Shown here in pieces: positions 45,591 through 56,134 of a DNA stretch of 64,000 nt (the first letter of the stretch is position 1; every line of letters starts with the position of its first letter). Origin of the DNA: Erythrobacter colymbi. GTDB lineage: Bacteria > Pseudomonadota > Alphaproteobacteria > Sphingomonadales > Sphingomonadaceae. The DNA lies in assembly GCF_002155685.1 (NCBI RefSeq), contig NZ_MUYK01000001.1:496001-560000 (forward strand), given 5' to 3'. A model generated the notes under the pieces. It searched no databases, had not been told where the DNA came from, and saw nothing but the letters and a program-made list of their open reading frames with translations. Both the position numbers and the translations under genes were made by a program.

Positions 45591-45869
45591 CTAGTCCTCG
45601 CCGAAGCCGTCGGCGACCAGCGCGATGAGGTCGGCGAGCACGGCCTCGGCCCCGTCACCCTCGACCGCGACCTCGACGGTGTCGCCCTTGGCCGCGCCGA
45701 GCATCATCAGCCCGAGGATCGATCCGCCCGCCGCGCTGTGCGGCGCTTTCGACACGGTCACCTTCACGCCCTCCGGCAGCGCGGCGACTGCCCCCACGAA
45801 CTTGGCGCTTGCCCGGGCGTGCAGGCCCCGGCGGTTGACGATGGTGACGCTCTGCCTTGCCTCCCCCAC
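45591..45869 (-). CDS. ptsH: HPr phosphocarrier protein
   Basis: A 92-aa HPr of the alphaproteobacterial regulatory PTS. It has the phosphorylated histidine in RRGLHARAS (His17) and the regulatory serine in GGSILGLM (Ser50), matching the HPr kinase encoded upstream. The start is a GTG preceded by GGGAGG, 10 bp after the EIIA gene stop. There is no sugar permease in this locus, so it is likely a regulatory relay. Confidence 0.9.
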   Translation of the reverse strand: MGEARQSVTIVNRRGLHARASAKFVGAVAALPEGVKVTVSKAPHSAAGGSILGLMMLGAAKGDTVEVAVEGDGAEAVLADLIALVADGFGED

Positions 45870-45879
45870 GGCAGCCTCC

Positions 45880-46308
45880 CTAGGCTTTGGCCCTTGCGGG
45901 CGGCGCGGTGTCCGCCCCGAGCAATTCGCTGGCAATGGTGATGTAGTTGCGCCCCGCGGTCTGCGCGGCGTGGACGGCGGCGGTGACGTCCATCGACTTG
46001 CGCGCGCCGGCAAGGCGGATCAGCATCGGCAGGTTGATGCCCGCGATCACCTCGACATGGCCTGCATCCAGCAGCGAGATCGCGAGGTTGGACGGAGTGC
46101 CGCCGAACAGGTCGGTGAGGATGATGACACCCTTGCCGGTATCGACCGCTCCGATCGCGTTGGCGATATCGGTGCGGCGCTGCTCCATATCGTCATTGGG
46201 GCCGATGCAGACCGTGACGATCGCCTCTTGCGGGCCGACCACGTGCTCCATCGCCTCGACGAATTGGTCCGCGAGGCGGCCATGGGTTACCAGGATCAAG
46301 CCGATCAT
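45880..46308 (-). CDS. manX: PTS mannose-type EIIA component
   Basis: A 142-aa EIIA of the mannose/fructose type (IIA-Man), phosphorylated on the histidine of GLILVTHGRLADQ (His9); the LFGGTPSNLAISLLD segment is typical. In alphaproteobacteria this protein works with HPr and HPr kinase as a regulatory PTS without transport. The next gene, HPr, follows by 10 bp. Confidence 0.9.
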   Translation of the reverse strand: MIGLILVTHGRLADQFVEAMEHVVGPQEAIVTVCIGPNDDMEQRRTDIANAIGAVDTGKGVIILTDLFGGTPSNLAISLLDAGHVEVIAGINLPMLIRLAGARKSMDVTAAVHAAQTAGRNYITIASELLGADTAPPARAKA

Positions 46309-46414
46309 GTGTGAATAGGGGTCCGTTAACTGCCCGCCCGTCGGGAGGCCTTACGCGTTTCTACCTTAACCGACAATGTGTGTTGCACTGCGGCGTGATT
46401 TTCATGGGCTTTGC

Positions 46415-47338
46415 CTACCGGCGGTCGCCTTCGATGGCGTCAGCCGCGCGCGAGCCCAGGTTGCGGTGGCGGACAGTGGGCGAAAAACCTTCAGCGCGCA
46501 AGGCATCAGCCATGCTTTCGGCGGTGTAGACCGAGCGATGTCTCCCGCCGGTACAGCCGAAGGCGACATGGACATAGGGCTTGCCCTGCGCCGCATAGCG
46601 CGGAAGCAGTAGCAGGAGGAGGTCGCGGATGCGGGCGAAGGCCTCCCCGAACGCAGGGTCCTTCGCGATGTGCTCGCCGACGGGGGAATCCTGCCCGGTC
46701 TGCTCCTTGAGACCCGGCACCCAGTGCGGATTGTCGAGAAAGCGCATGTCGAACACGAGATCGGCGAGCGGCGGCATCCCGCGCGCAAAGCCGAAGCTCG
46801 AGATGGTGAGGGTGAGCGCGGCTCCGGCCTCGGGCGGGGCGAACAGCTCGCGGACGCGCGCCTGCAGGTCGTTGCTGTTCATCACCGTGGTGTCGATCAT
46901 CACCTCGGCCCAGCGGCGCAGCGGTTCGAGCAGCTCGCGCTCGGCGGCGATGCCTTCCTGCACGGGGCGCCCGTCAGCCATCGGATGGCGGCGGCGGGTC
47001 TCGTTGAAGCGGCGTTCGAGCTCGCCCCCGGCGCAGTCGAGGAACAGCGAGGTGAGCGCGAGGTCGGGGCGCTGCGACAGGTCCTTCACCAGCGCGATGA
47101 TGTCGGCCGGCACGAAGCCTCGGGTGCGCGAATCGAAGCCGATCGCGAGCGGCCCGCGGGTCTCGTCGGGCATGGTGACGAGCCGCTTGAGCATCCGGAC
47201 GGGGAAGTTGTCGATGGTCTCCCAGCCGAGATCCTCGAGCACGTCGAGCGCGGTCGATTTGCCCGCGCCCGCAAGGCCCGTGACCAGCAGCAGCTGGCGC
47301 TGGTCGCAGGGTGGGGAAGAGACAGCGGGATCGCTCAT
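46415..47338 (-). CDS. rapZ: RNase adapter protein RapZ (nucleotide-binding)
   Basis: RapZ/YvcJ-family protein: in Escherichia coli it controls decay of the GlmZ sRNA that regulates amino-sugar synthesis; in alphaproteobacteria its role is less defined. 307 aa with Walker A GLAGAGKSTALDV, an FDSRTRGF region and the C-terminal GCTGGRHRSVYTAESMAD, which is the hallmark of the family. Its start overlaps the HPr kinase stop by four bases. Confidence 0.92.
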   Translation of the reverse strand: MSDPAVSSPPCDQRQLLLVTGLAGAGKSTALDVLEDLGWETIDNFPVRMLKRLVTMPDETRGPLAIGFDSRTRGFVPADIIALVKDLSQRPDLALTSLFLDCAGGELERRFNETRRRHPMADGRPVQEGIAAERELLEPLRRWAEVMIDTTVMNSNDLQARVRELFAPPEAGAALTLTISSFGFARGMPPLADLVFDMRFLDNPHWVPGLKEQTGQDSPVGEHIAKDPAFGEAFARIRDLLLLLLPRYAAQGKPYVHVAFGCTGGRHRSVYTAESMADALRAEGFSPTVRHRNLGSRAADAIEGDRR

Positions 47339-47811
47339 GGGCCTCTATGTGGCGCTACGCCGGGGCAAAGGGAAGACGGATCGAACACGTGGCCGTGCAT
47401 GGCCAGCGCCCGTTCGGCGCGGGGGGCGGGGGCGATGGTGCCGGGATCGAAGGCCAGCACCGGCACGGCGACGCCCGCGATGGAGCAGGTGGGAAGGGGC
47501 GTCTCCGGCAGGCGTTCCGGCAGCGGGCCGCCGAGGGTCAGGATCAGCGCCACCGGGGCGGGCGGGGCGACGGGGAGCGAGGCAAGGCCCACCCCGCGCA
47601 CCTCCAGCAGCCCGGCGATATTGGGCGGGGGCGCGGCGATCAGGCGGCCGGACTTGGCGGTCAGCGTCACCGCATCATCTCCGATCAGCCCGGCCCCGCG
47701 GTCAATCAGGGCGAGCGCGAGGCTCGATTTGCCGCTCCCCGGCGGCCCCTCGATCAGCAGCGCGCGGCCCGCGATGACGACCGCGCTCGCCTGGAGCACC
47801 AGCGCGGTCAT
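47335..47811 (-). CDS. hprK: HPr kinase/phosphorylase, short alphaproteobacterial form
   Basis: Phosphorylates HPr on serine. The 158-aa protein keeps only the catalytic domain, with the P-loop EGPPGSGKSSLALAL (residues about 21-35) and DRGAGLIGDDAV; the long N-terminal domain of the Gram-positive enzyme is absent, as is usual in alphaproteobacteria. Start ATG overlaps the chvG stop codon by four bases. The partner HPr is encoded in the same unit. Confidence 0.92.
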   Translation of the reverse strand: MTALVLQASAVVIAGRALLIEGPPGSGKSSLALALIDRGAGLIGDDAVTLTAKSGRLIAAPPPNIAGLLEVRGVGLASLPVAPPAPVALILTLGGPLPERLPETPLPTCSIAGVAVPVLAFDPGTIAPAPRAERALAMHGHVFDPSSLCPGVAPHRGP

Positions 47812-49373
47812 GCGGCGGCGGCGGGGAGGGTCAGGCGCAGGCACGCGCCACCTTCCCCGTCGGGGCGGGCGTCGGCGACGAGCGTCCCGTCATGCGCCTC
47901 GGCAATCGCGCGGCCGATGGCGAGGCCGAGGCCGGAGTGGTTGCCGAAGCTCTCCTCGTCCGGGCGGTCCGAATGGAAGCGCCGGAACACCGCCTCGCGC
48001 GCATCGGGGGCGATGCCGGGACCCCGGTCGCAGACCTCGGTGACGATCTGCCGCCCGCTCTGGCGGATCGCGACGCGCACCTCGCCTTCAGGGGGCGAGA
48101 AGGAGACGGCATTGTCGAGCAGGTTTTCGGCCACGCGTTCGAGCTGGGTCGGCACGCCCAGCACCTTGAGCGGGCCTCTGGCGGTGCTCAGGTCGAGCGT
48201 GATGTTCCGCCCGTTGTTGAGCCCGCGGTCCTCGCGGCTGCGGATGAGGTTGGCGAACAGTTCGGCCAGATCGACCCGTTCGAGCGTCGCGCGGCTGATT
48301 TCCGCGTCGACGCGGCTCGCGGCGGCGATCTCGGTGACGAGCCGGTCGATCCGGCGCACGTCATGCGCAGCGATGGCGATCAGCTGCTGGCGCAGTTCGG
48401 GATCGTCGACGCGCGGCAGGGTATCGACCGCATTGCGCAAGGAGGCGAGCGGGTTCTTGATCTCGTGCGCGACATCGGCCGCGAAGCTGTCGACCGCGTC
48501 GATCCGCTGCCGCAGCGCGCCCGTCATGTCCGAGACCGCGCGGGCGAGCAGGCCGATCTCGTCGCTGCGCTGGGGCAGGCGCGGGACCTCGACCTCGCGA
48601 TCGCGCCCCTGCTTCACGCGCACGGCGGCGCGGGCGAGCAGGCGCAACGGGGTGACGATGGTGCGCGCGAGGAACAGCGAGAGCGCCGCCGATGCCGCCA
48701 TCACCACCAGCATCGCGAGAAACAGCGCCGAGCGCGCGGTGCGCACGCTTTCGGTGATGTCGACCGCGTTGCGCACGGTCAGCAGCGTCGCGCCCTGCAG
48801 GCCCACGGGCACGGCGGCGGTGATGACGGGGGTGCCGTCCTGCCAGTCATAGAGCCGCACCTGCGATAGGCCGAGCTCGCGCGCGCGGGCCAGTTCAGGC
48901 CAGGCGTCGGCGTCCTGGGCTTCGGGCTCGACATAGTCCTGCACCGGTTCGGCGCTGACAATGGTATCGACCGTGCGGTCGAGCCAGACCGAAAAGCGCT
49001 GCTCCCAGTTGTCGTCAGAGATGTCGTTGAAGCGGAAGGCAGGGTCGGCGAGGGCAAAGCTGTCGGCGACGAGCCTGCCCTTGGCATCGAAGGTGCGCAG
49101 CCGCATCCGCTGCTCCTTCCCGATCTGCACCAGCAGCGCCTCCTGCCGCTGGCGGCTCGCCCCCGCGAGCGCCTCGGCGGTGATCTGCGCCTCGATCCGG
49201 GCGAGCTTGAAGCGTTCGTTGATCAGCTGGGTGCGGTAGCTGTCGAGGTAGAACAGCCCGCTGCCGAGGATCAGCAGCGGCAGGATGTTGACCGCGAGGA
49301 TGCGCCCCGTCAGTGCGAAACGGCCCGTCGCGCTCAGCTGCTCGCCGCTCCCGGCGCGCTTGCTCTCAGCCAT
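47808..49373 (-). CDS. chvG: Sensor histidine kinase ChvG (ExoS type)
   Basis: A 521-aa two-component sensor. First membrane helix about residues 20-42, a periplasmic sensor region to about 235, second helix about 240-262, HAMP, dimerisation domain with phosphorylated histidine in [18 protein letters not shown] (His303), and an ATPase domain (N-box [11 protein letters not shown]-boxes DRGPGI and [10 protein letters not shown]). ChvG senses acid or envelope stress and is repressed by ExoR in Rhizobiales; ExoR is not seen here. Start ATG overlaps the response-regulator stop by 8 bp. Confidence 0.92.
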   Translation of the reverse strand: MAESKRAGSGEQLSATGRFALTGRILAVNILPLLILGSGLFYLDSYRTQLINERFKLARIEAQITAEALAGASRQRQEALLVQIGKEQRMRLRTFDAKGRLVADSFALADPAFRFNDISDDNWEQRFSVWLDRTVDTIVSAEPVQDYVEPEAQDADAWPELARARELGLSQVRLYDWQDGTPVITAAVPVGLQGATLLTVRNAVDITESVRTARSALFLAMLVVMAASAALSLFLARTIVTPLRLLARAAVRVKQGRDREVEVPRLPQRSDEIGLLARAVSDMTGALRQRIDAVDSFAADVAHEIKNPLASLRNAVDTLPRVDDPELRQQLIAIAAHDVRRIDRLVTEIAAASRVDAEISRATLERVDLAELFANLIRSREDRGLNNGRNITLDLSTARGPLKVLGVPTQLERVAENLLDNAVSFSPPEGEVRVAIRQSGRQIVTEVCDRGPGIAPDAREAVFRRFHSDRPDEESFGNHSGLGLAIGRAIAEAHDGTLVADARPDGEGGACLRLTLPAAAA

Positions 49374-50151
49374 CGGTGAAGCTGTAGCCCGCGCCATAGA
49401 GCGTATCGATCGCGTCGAAGGCGGGATCGACCACCTTGAACTTGCGCCGCATCCGCTTGATGTGGCTGTCGACCGTGCGATCATCGACGAAGACATCGTC
49501 GGGGTAGGCCGCGTCCATCAGCTGGTTGCGGCTCTTGATCACGCCCGGCCGGATGGCGAGCGCTTCGAGGATCAGGAATTCGGTGACGGTGAGGCTCACC
49601 GCTTCGCCCTGCCAGGTCACTTGGTGCCGCGCGGGATCCATGAACAGCCGCCCGCGGGTGAGGCTGGCGGGCTGCGGTTCGGCGGGCGAGGCCGGCGCGC
49701 TGCCCGTGGTCCCGACCGGCTCGGCCCGGCGCAGGATCGCGCGGATGCGGGCGATCAGCAGGCGCAGCGAGAAGGGCTTGGCGATGTAATCGTCCGCCCC
49801 CAGTTCGAGGCCCGCCTCCTCGTCGCTCTCGTCATCCTTGCTGGTGAGGAAGATCACCGGCAGCGCGGAGTTCTGGCGCAGACGGCGCAGCAGCTCCATC
49901 CCGTCCATCTTGGGCATCTTGATGTCGAAGACGGCAAGGTCGGGCGGGTTGTCGAGCAGCGCCTTCAGCGCGGTCTCGCCATCGGAATAGAGCCGCGTGG
50001 CAAAGCCTTCGGCCTGGAGCGCGATCGAGACCGTGGTGAGGATGTTGCGATCATCATCGACCAGCGCGATCTGGAGCTTGCGCGCCTCGCCCCCCGCCTG
50101 TTCGGGCGGCAGGGCGGCAGCATCGGCGGTGTTCCCGTCCATCGCCATCAT
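49366..50151 (-). CDS. chvI: Response regulator ChvI (OmpR family)
   Basis: A 261-aa regulator with a receiver domain (about residues 25-150; acidic pair in VDDD, phosphorylated Asp76 in [13 protein letters not shown] lysine) and an OmpR winged helix (about 165-258, [32 protein letters not shown]). Several ATGs (50151, 50148, 50142) are possible; the first is used. ChvI is transcribed away from pckA, the arrangement found in Rhizobiales and other alphaproteobacteria. Confidence 0.92.
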   Translation of the reverse strand: MMAMDGNTADAAALPPEQAGGEARKLQIALVDDDRNILTTVSIALQAEGFATRLYSDGETALKALLDNPPDLAVFDIKMPKMDGMELLRRLRQNSALPVIFLTSKDDESDEEAGLELGADDYIAKPFSLRLLIARIRAILRRAEPVGTTGSAPASPAEPQPASLTRGRLFMDPARHQVTWQGEAVSLTVTEFLILEALAIRPGVIKSRNQLMDAAYPDDVFVDDRTVDSHIKRMRRKFKVVDPAFDAIDTLYGAGYSFTDG

Positions 50152-50354
50152 CCGGTTTTCGGCCGCGCTTTCATGGCCCTTGGGTAGCGCCAACGGCGAC
50201 GCGCCGCAATCGCCGCTGCAAGCCGCGCGCAAAGCTGCGGTTGGCCGCTCCCCAAATTTGCTATGCCGCAGCCCCTTTGACGCAAATGTCATCGCAATTT
50301 AATGCCGCCACCAAGGGATCGGACAGTTTGGGACAACGAAGTCCGCCTGAGGTT

Positions 50355-50366
50355 GCATACGTATGC
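50355..50366. promoter_or_regulatory. Perfect 12-bp palindrome in the pckA promoter region
   Basis: GCATACGTATGC, within TTGCATACGTATGCGCAA (50353-50370), about 100 bp before the pckA start and in the 318-bp gap separating it from chvI. Shape resembles binding sites of LacI- or GntR-type repressors. The rest of the gap (50152-50469) shows no gene. Confidence 0.5.
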
Positions 50367-50469
50367 GCAAGTGCTACGGGGTGTGACGAAGGGCGGGCGG
50401 GATTCGCTGGAATCGGCTGACCGACCCCTCGCGCACATTATCCACGCTGCCTCGCCCAGGAGACATACG

Positions 50470-52083
<1,614 letters not shown>

Positions 52084-52108
52084 TCACATCACGAGTTAGG
52101 GAGAGGGG

Positions 52109-52150
52109 TCCCGCCCGGCGCAAGACCGGTGCGGGGCCTTTTCCTTTGAA
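52109..52150 (+). terminator. Intrinsic terminator after pckA
   Basis: CCCGCCCGG and CCGGTGCGGG form a GC-rich stem with loop CGCAAGA, followed by CCTTTTCCTTT. It lies about 26 bp after the pckA stop. Confidence 0.7.
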
Positions 52151-52205
52151 ATGACGCATCGCTGGGCCACACTCCCTTTCGAGACGACTCGAAGGAGGGA
52201 CCAGC

Positions 52206-52529
52206 ATGAGCATTCTCGACGGCATTCTGAAGAACATCGGCGGCGCGCCGGATGATGTGGCGAACCTCGCCAAGCAGATCGGGATCGACCCGAGCATGGT
52301 CGAAACCGCGATCGCGGCGCTCGGCAAGACCCATCAGCTCGATGGCGACACGGTGCAGCTGGCAGCGGAGAAGACCGGCCTTTCGCCCGACATCCTCAAC
52401 CAGGTCGTCAGCGCCATCGGCGGCGAGGGCTCGCTGACCCACTTCGCCTCGATGCTCGACAAGGACGGCGACGGCAATCCGGTCGACGACGTGATGGACA
52501 TGGCCAAGGGCCTGTTCGGCAAGAGCTGA
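52206..52529 (+). CDS. DUF937-like small protein
   Basis: A 107-aa acidic protein. The C-terminal DKDGDGNPVDDVMDMAKGLF is a single EF-hand-like loop common in DUF937 and related proteins; N-terminal helices AIAALGKTHQLDGDTVQL repeat a short pattern. Function unknown. GGAGGGA lies just before the start. Confidence 0.75.
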   Translation: MSILDGILKNIGGAPDDVANLAKQIGIDPSMVETAIAALGKTHQLDGDTVQLAAEKTGLSPDILNQVVSAIGGEGSLTHFASMLDKDGDGNPVDDVMDMAKGLFGKS

Positions 52530-52556
52530 ACGGCCCGCTGGCGAAGGGGGCGCAGC

Positions 52557-54164
52557 CTAGCTTGCGTCCCCTTCGCCGCCGCCACCGCCATCGCCTTCGC
52601 CCTCGGCGCCGTCTTCGGGCGCGGCATCCGCGGCTGCATCCGCACCCCGCACCGCCTCGGCCAGATCGAGGCTTTCGCCTTCCTTGGCCGCTGCGATCAG
52701 CTTCATCAGCAGCTTGGCCCGCTCCGCCGCCCCGCCGCCGTGCGGACTGGCTGCCAGCGGTGCAAGAAAATCGCGCGCGATCGCGTGCTTGCCTTCGCCG
52801 ATCAGCATCATCCCGGCATTGATCTGCAGACCCTGATCGAAGGGCGCGAGCGTCGCCGCCTTCTCCAGCGCCGCCCGCGCGTTCTCGTTGGGCTTGAGCC
52901 CGCGCTCGACCTGGCTGCGGTAGTAGTAGATCAGCGGCAGGGGGTGGTCGTTCTCGAAGGCGTTGAGCGCCTCGAAAGGCTTCATCGCCGCGTCGTAGGC
53001 GACTTTCGGATCCTCGGCCTCGCCCGCCTGCCGGAACAGGGCGTAGCCCTTCTGGACATAGGCGTTCACGCGCCTCGGATCGCGCGCGATCGCCTTGTCG
53101 GCGGCGGCGATGGCCTCGGCGTCATTGCCCGCGTCATACTCGGCCTCGGCCAGCGCGGCGAGCGCGCCGGGGTCGTCGGGATACCTCGCGGCGATGGCGC
53201 GCGCCTCGGTCAGGAGCGCGGCCGCCTCCTTGTCGTCCACCCCGCGTTGCGAGCGGATCACGACCGGCATCATCGCCGCCTCGCCCGCAGGCAGCTTGCG
53301 CAGGGCGACGGGGCTGATCGGTCCGATCTGCTGCGGGGTCAGCACGTAGGTCATCATGCCCCGCCCGGTCATGTAGTTCTTGAGCTCTCGCTCCAGCTGG
53401 TCGAGGTCGCCGAAAGCCGCCTCGCCCGCCTCCAGCGGTCCCATGCCGTTGAACAGGTTTATCTGGTACTGCGCCAGCTGCCTGCCGCGCTCCTTCGAGA
53501 AGGAGAGGTAGTGATAGAGCAGCCAGCTCTTGCCGTAGAAGGCGTCGTAGCCCTTGCCCTTCTGCTTCTCGTAGAGCGCCGGATCGAGCAGCTCGCGCAC
53601 GTGGACCGGGTCGGCATAGACCAGCTCGGCCCCGCGGTGCAGGGCGGGGCGGCCGATCAGCAGGCCGCCATCATCCTTGAAGGTCGTTGCCGCGAAGAAT
53701 TCCGCCGCCCCCTCGCTCAGCCAGCGCGGCTTGGGGAAGCGCGAGGAGCCGATCAGGAAGTGGTGGGCATATTCGTGCAGCAGCACGATGGTCGAGAAAT
53801 CGGGGTAGCCCTTGGTGTTGCGGATGTCCTGAACGAAGGCGCGGCTGCCGCCGGCGCGCGGGATGTAGAACCCGCCGACATAGCGGTTGCCGCCGACGAG
53901 TTTGCGCATGTCGCCCTGCCCGCCGACAACGAAGATCGTCACGCGGTTGGAGGGGCTGGGCTTCTCCAGATCGCGCCCCGTGAGGAACGCCATCGCGCCG
54001 TGATAGCGTTCGAGGTTCTCGGCGAACTTGCGGATGTCGGCTTCCTTGTCATCGGCGTAGATGACGAAGTGGTCGCTCGATGCCTCGTACCACTCGGCCC
54101 ATGCGGGCGCTGCGGCGAGCAGCGCGAGGGCGGCGGCGAGGCTGCGGATAAGCGCGGAAATCAT
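52557..54164 (-). CDS. Exported peptidase-like protein with TPR-type repeats
   Basis: A 535-aa secreted protein with signal peptide (about residues 1-23, AALALLAAAPAWA). An HExxH metal motif in VLLHEYAHHFLIG near residue 128-133 and a glutamate in WLSEGAAEFFA fit a peptidase MA-like (gluzincin) zinc enzyme. After about residue 310, alpha-helical units (ALAALAEAEYDAGNDAEAIA) look like TPR repeats. The acidic C-terminal tail is low-complexity. Substrate unknown. Confidence 0.82.
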   Translation of the reverse strand: MISALIRSLAAALALLAAAPAWAEWYEASSDHFVIYADDKEADIRKFAENLERYHGAMAFLTGRDLEKPSPSNRVTIFVVGGQGDMRKLVGGNRYVGGFYIPRAGGSRAFVQDIRNTKGYPDFSTIVLLHEYAHHFLIGSSRFPKPRWLSEGAAEFFAATTFKDDGGLLIGRPALHRGAELVYADPVHVRELLDPALYEKQKGKGYDAFYGKSWLLYHYLSFSKERGRQLAQYQINLFNGMGPLEAGEAAFGDLDQLERELKNYMTGRGMMTYVLTPQQIGPISPVALRKLPAGEAAMMPVVIRSQRGVDDKEAAALLTEARAIAARYPDDPGALAALAEAEYDAGNDAEAIAAADKAIARDPRRVNAYVQKGYALFRQAGEAEDPKVAYDAAMKPFEALNAFENDHPLPLIYYYRSQVERGLKPNENARAALEKAATLAPFDQGLQINAGMMLIGEGKHAIARDFLAPLAASPHGGGAAERAKLLMKLIAAAKEGESLDLAEAVRGADAAADAAPEDGAEGEGDGGGGGEGDAS

Positions 54165-54273
54165 GGTATGCGTCCCCTGATCGCGCGGCCCTGCGACGGC
54201 CGGACGATGACGCCAAGCATATCGGCTTTATCGCGCAATGCCAGAGGGTTGCGACGAAATGCGCGCGCGGCGC

Positions 54274-55896
54274 CTAGCCCTGCGGACGGGTGTCTTCGAG
54301 ATATTGCCAGATGCGGCTGACCACGACCGATCCCTCGCCCACCGCGCTCGCGACGCGCTTGACCGATCCGGCGCGCACGTCGCCCACGGCGAAGATGCCG
54401 GGGGCGGTGGTGGCGTAGTCGTCGCCCTGTCCTGCCGCTGCGCCGGTGAGGACGAAGCCCTTGTCGTCGGTTGCGGCGAGGCCCGAAAGCCAGTCGGTGT
54501 TGGGCGCCGCGCCGATCATGATGAACAGCGCGCGGGTGTCGATCCGGCGCTCCGAGTCCTTCGTCTTGAGCGTCAGGCCCTCGAGCCAGTCATCGCCGTG
54601 GAGCGCGGTGACTTCGGAGTGATAGTGGATGGTGACGCGCGGATCGGCCTCCAAACGCTGGGAGAGGTAGCTGGACATCGAGGCCGCAAGGCTGCCCGAT
54701 CGCACCACGAGGTGCACGTGCGACGCGGCGCGGCTGAGATACATCGCCGCTTGCCCGGCCGAATTGCCCCCGCCGATCACCACCGCCTCGGTCTTTGCGC
54801 AGAAGCGCGCTTCCATCTCGGTCGCGGAGTAGAAGATTCCCGCGCCCTCCAGCTCCTCCAGATTGGCGAGCGGCAGGCGGCGGTACTGCACCCCGGTCGC
54901 CACCAGCAGCGCGCGGGCGCACAGCTCGTCGCCGTCATCCAGCGTCACGCAATAGGAACCGTCATCGCGCTTCGACAGCGCCTCGACCCGGCGCGGCATG
55001 ACGAAGCGGGTGCCGAACTTCATCGCCTGCACCTGTCCGCGCCAGGTGAGGTCGGTGCCGCTGATGCCGGTGGGAAAGCCCATGTAATTCTCGATCCGGC
55101 TGGACGTGCCCGCCTGCCCGCCGACCGCCGTGTCCTCGACCACCAGCGCCTCGATCCCCTCCGAGCCCGCATAGACCGCCGCCGCCACCCCTGCCGGGCC
55201 GCCGCCGACGATCACGAGGTCGTAGGTGCGGCGCGAGCAGATATCGAGATCGAGCCCGAGATATTGCGCGACCTTGCGCGGGGTAGGGTCCTCCAGCCGC
55301 GTGCCGTTGCCGAGCAGCACGGCCGGCTCGTGGCCGATCAGGGTGCACACCTGCACGCTCTGCTCGTCCTTGGCATCGAGATCGTAGCTCTTGAAAGGGA
55401 TGCGGTTCCTCGAGAGGAAGCGCTCGACCGCCTGCACCGCCGCATCGCGGTCGGCGCCGACCACCTTGACCGCCGCATTGCCGAGCTCGAACTGCTTGCG
55501 CCGCCGCGCGGCGAAGACGGTGATGAGGTGGTCGGACAGCTCGGGGATGCGGCTCATCAACTCCAGCACGCCGCGGCGCGGGGCCTCGATCACGCGGGTG
55601 TCCACCGCCGCGCGCATCTTGAGGTAGTTGGTCGATCCGCTCAGGAACCCGATCTCGCCGAGAAACTGCGTCGGGCCGAGGCCGGATTCGAACATCCGCT
55701 CGCCGGTATAGGGATTGACGACCTCGATCTCGCCTTCGAGCACATAGACGAAGCGGTCCATCGGCTCGCCGATGTCCATCACGATGGTGCCGGCAGGATA
55801 GAGCTTCTCGCCCCCGATCGCGCAGATCGCATCGACATGCTCGGCCGCGAGCGGCACGCGGCGCATGGTCTCCAGGTCTTGTCCGAGTGTTTCCAT
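54274..55896 (-). CDS. Cyclic-nucleotide-domain thioredoxin reductase fusion
   Basis: A 540-aa fusion. Residues 1-150 form a cNMP-binding (CRP-like) fold (LYPAGTIVMDIGEPMDRFVYVL, FLGEIGFLSGSTNY); about 150-215 is a thioredoxin-like linker (VERFLSRNRIPFKSYDL); 215-540 is a TrxB-type flavoprotein with FAD motif IVGGGPAGVAAAVYAG, NADPH motif VIGGGNSAGQAAMYLS and FAVGDVRAGSVKRV. The CxxC pair of TrxB is absent, only a lone cysteine in EARFCA. Such fusions are known in actinobacteria and proteobacteria; function unclear. Confidence 0.88.
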   Translation of the reverse strand: METLGQDLETMRRVPLAAEHVDAICAIGGEKLYPAGTIVMDIGEPMDRFVYVLEGEIEVVNPYTGERMFESGLGPTQFLGEIGFLSGSTNYLKMRAAVDTRVIEAPRRGVLELMSRIPELSDHLITVFAARRRKQFELGNAAVKVVGADRDAAVQAVERFLSRNRIPFKSYDLDAKDEQSVQVCTLIGHEPAVLLGNGTRLEDPTPRKVAQYLGLDLDICSRRTYDLVIVGGGPAGVAAAVYAGSEGIEALVVEDTAVGGQAGTSSRIENYMGFPTGISGTDLTWRGQVQAMKFGTRFVMPRRVEALSKRDDGSYCVTLDDGDELCARALLVATGVQYRRLPLANLEELEGAGIFYSATEMEARFCAKTEAVVIGGGNSAGQAAMYLSRAASHVHLVVRSGSLAASMSSYLSQRLEADPRVTIHYHSEVTALHGDDWLEGLTLKTKDSERRIDTRALFIMIGAAPNTDWLSGLAATDDKGFVLTGAAAGQGDDYATTAPGIFAVGDVRAGSVKRVASAVGEGSVVVSRIWQYLEDTRPQG

Positions 55897-56002
55897 GCCG
55901 CCCTCCTGTCATGCGCGGATTGCAAGATGGGGACAGGTTAGCGGTTTGGGAAGCGGGGCGATGTGCGGGAATTGCTGTGTTGTGGTCGAGGTTGGCGTTG
56001 AC

Positions 56003-56129
56003 CGCCCTCCTCTTGAGAGGAGGGCCGCGAGACTTGGCAGCTTGCTGCCTAGTCGCAGCGGGGTGGTGTCGAAGGTGCTCGCTTCGCTCGCCATCACCCC
56101 CAACCCCCTCCTCTGAAGAGGAGGGGGGA
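56003..56129. repeat. Modular hairpin repeat
   Basis: CGCCCTCCTCTTGAGAGGAGGG, then CGCGAGACTTGGCAGC, inner hairpin CAGCTTGCTG, TAGTCGCAGCGGGGTGG, and the end hairpin CCCCCTCCTCTGAAGAGGAGGGGG. Same family as 37677, 39006 and 41468. Confidence 0.65.
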
Positions 56130-56134
56130 TATGT

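Noticed and set aside
50302..50469. N-terminal extension of pckA upstream of the TTG start
   Set aside because: Those residues do not resemble PckA, and the TTG start has a well-placed ribosome-binding site.
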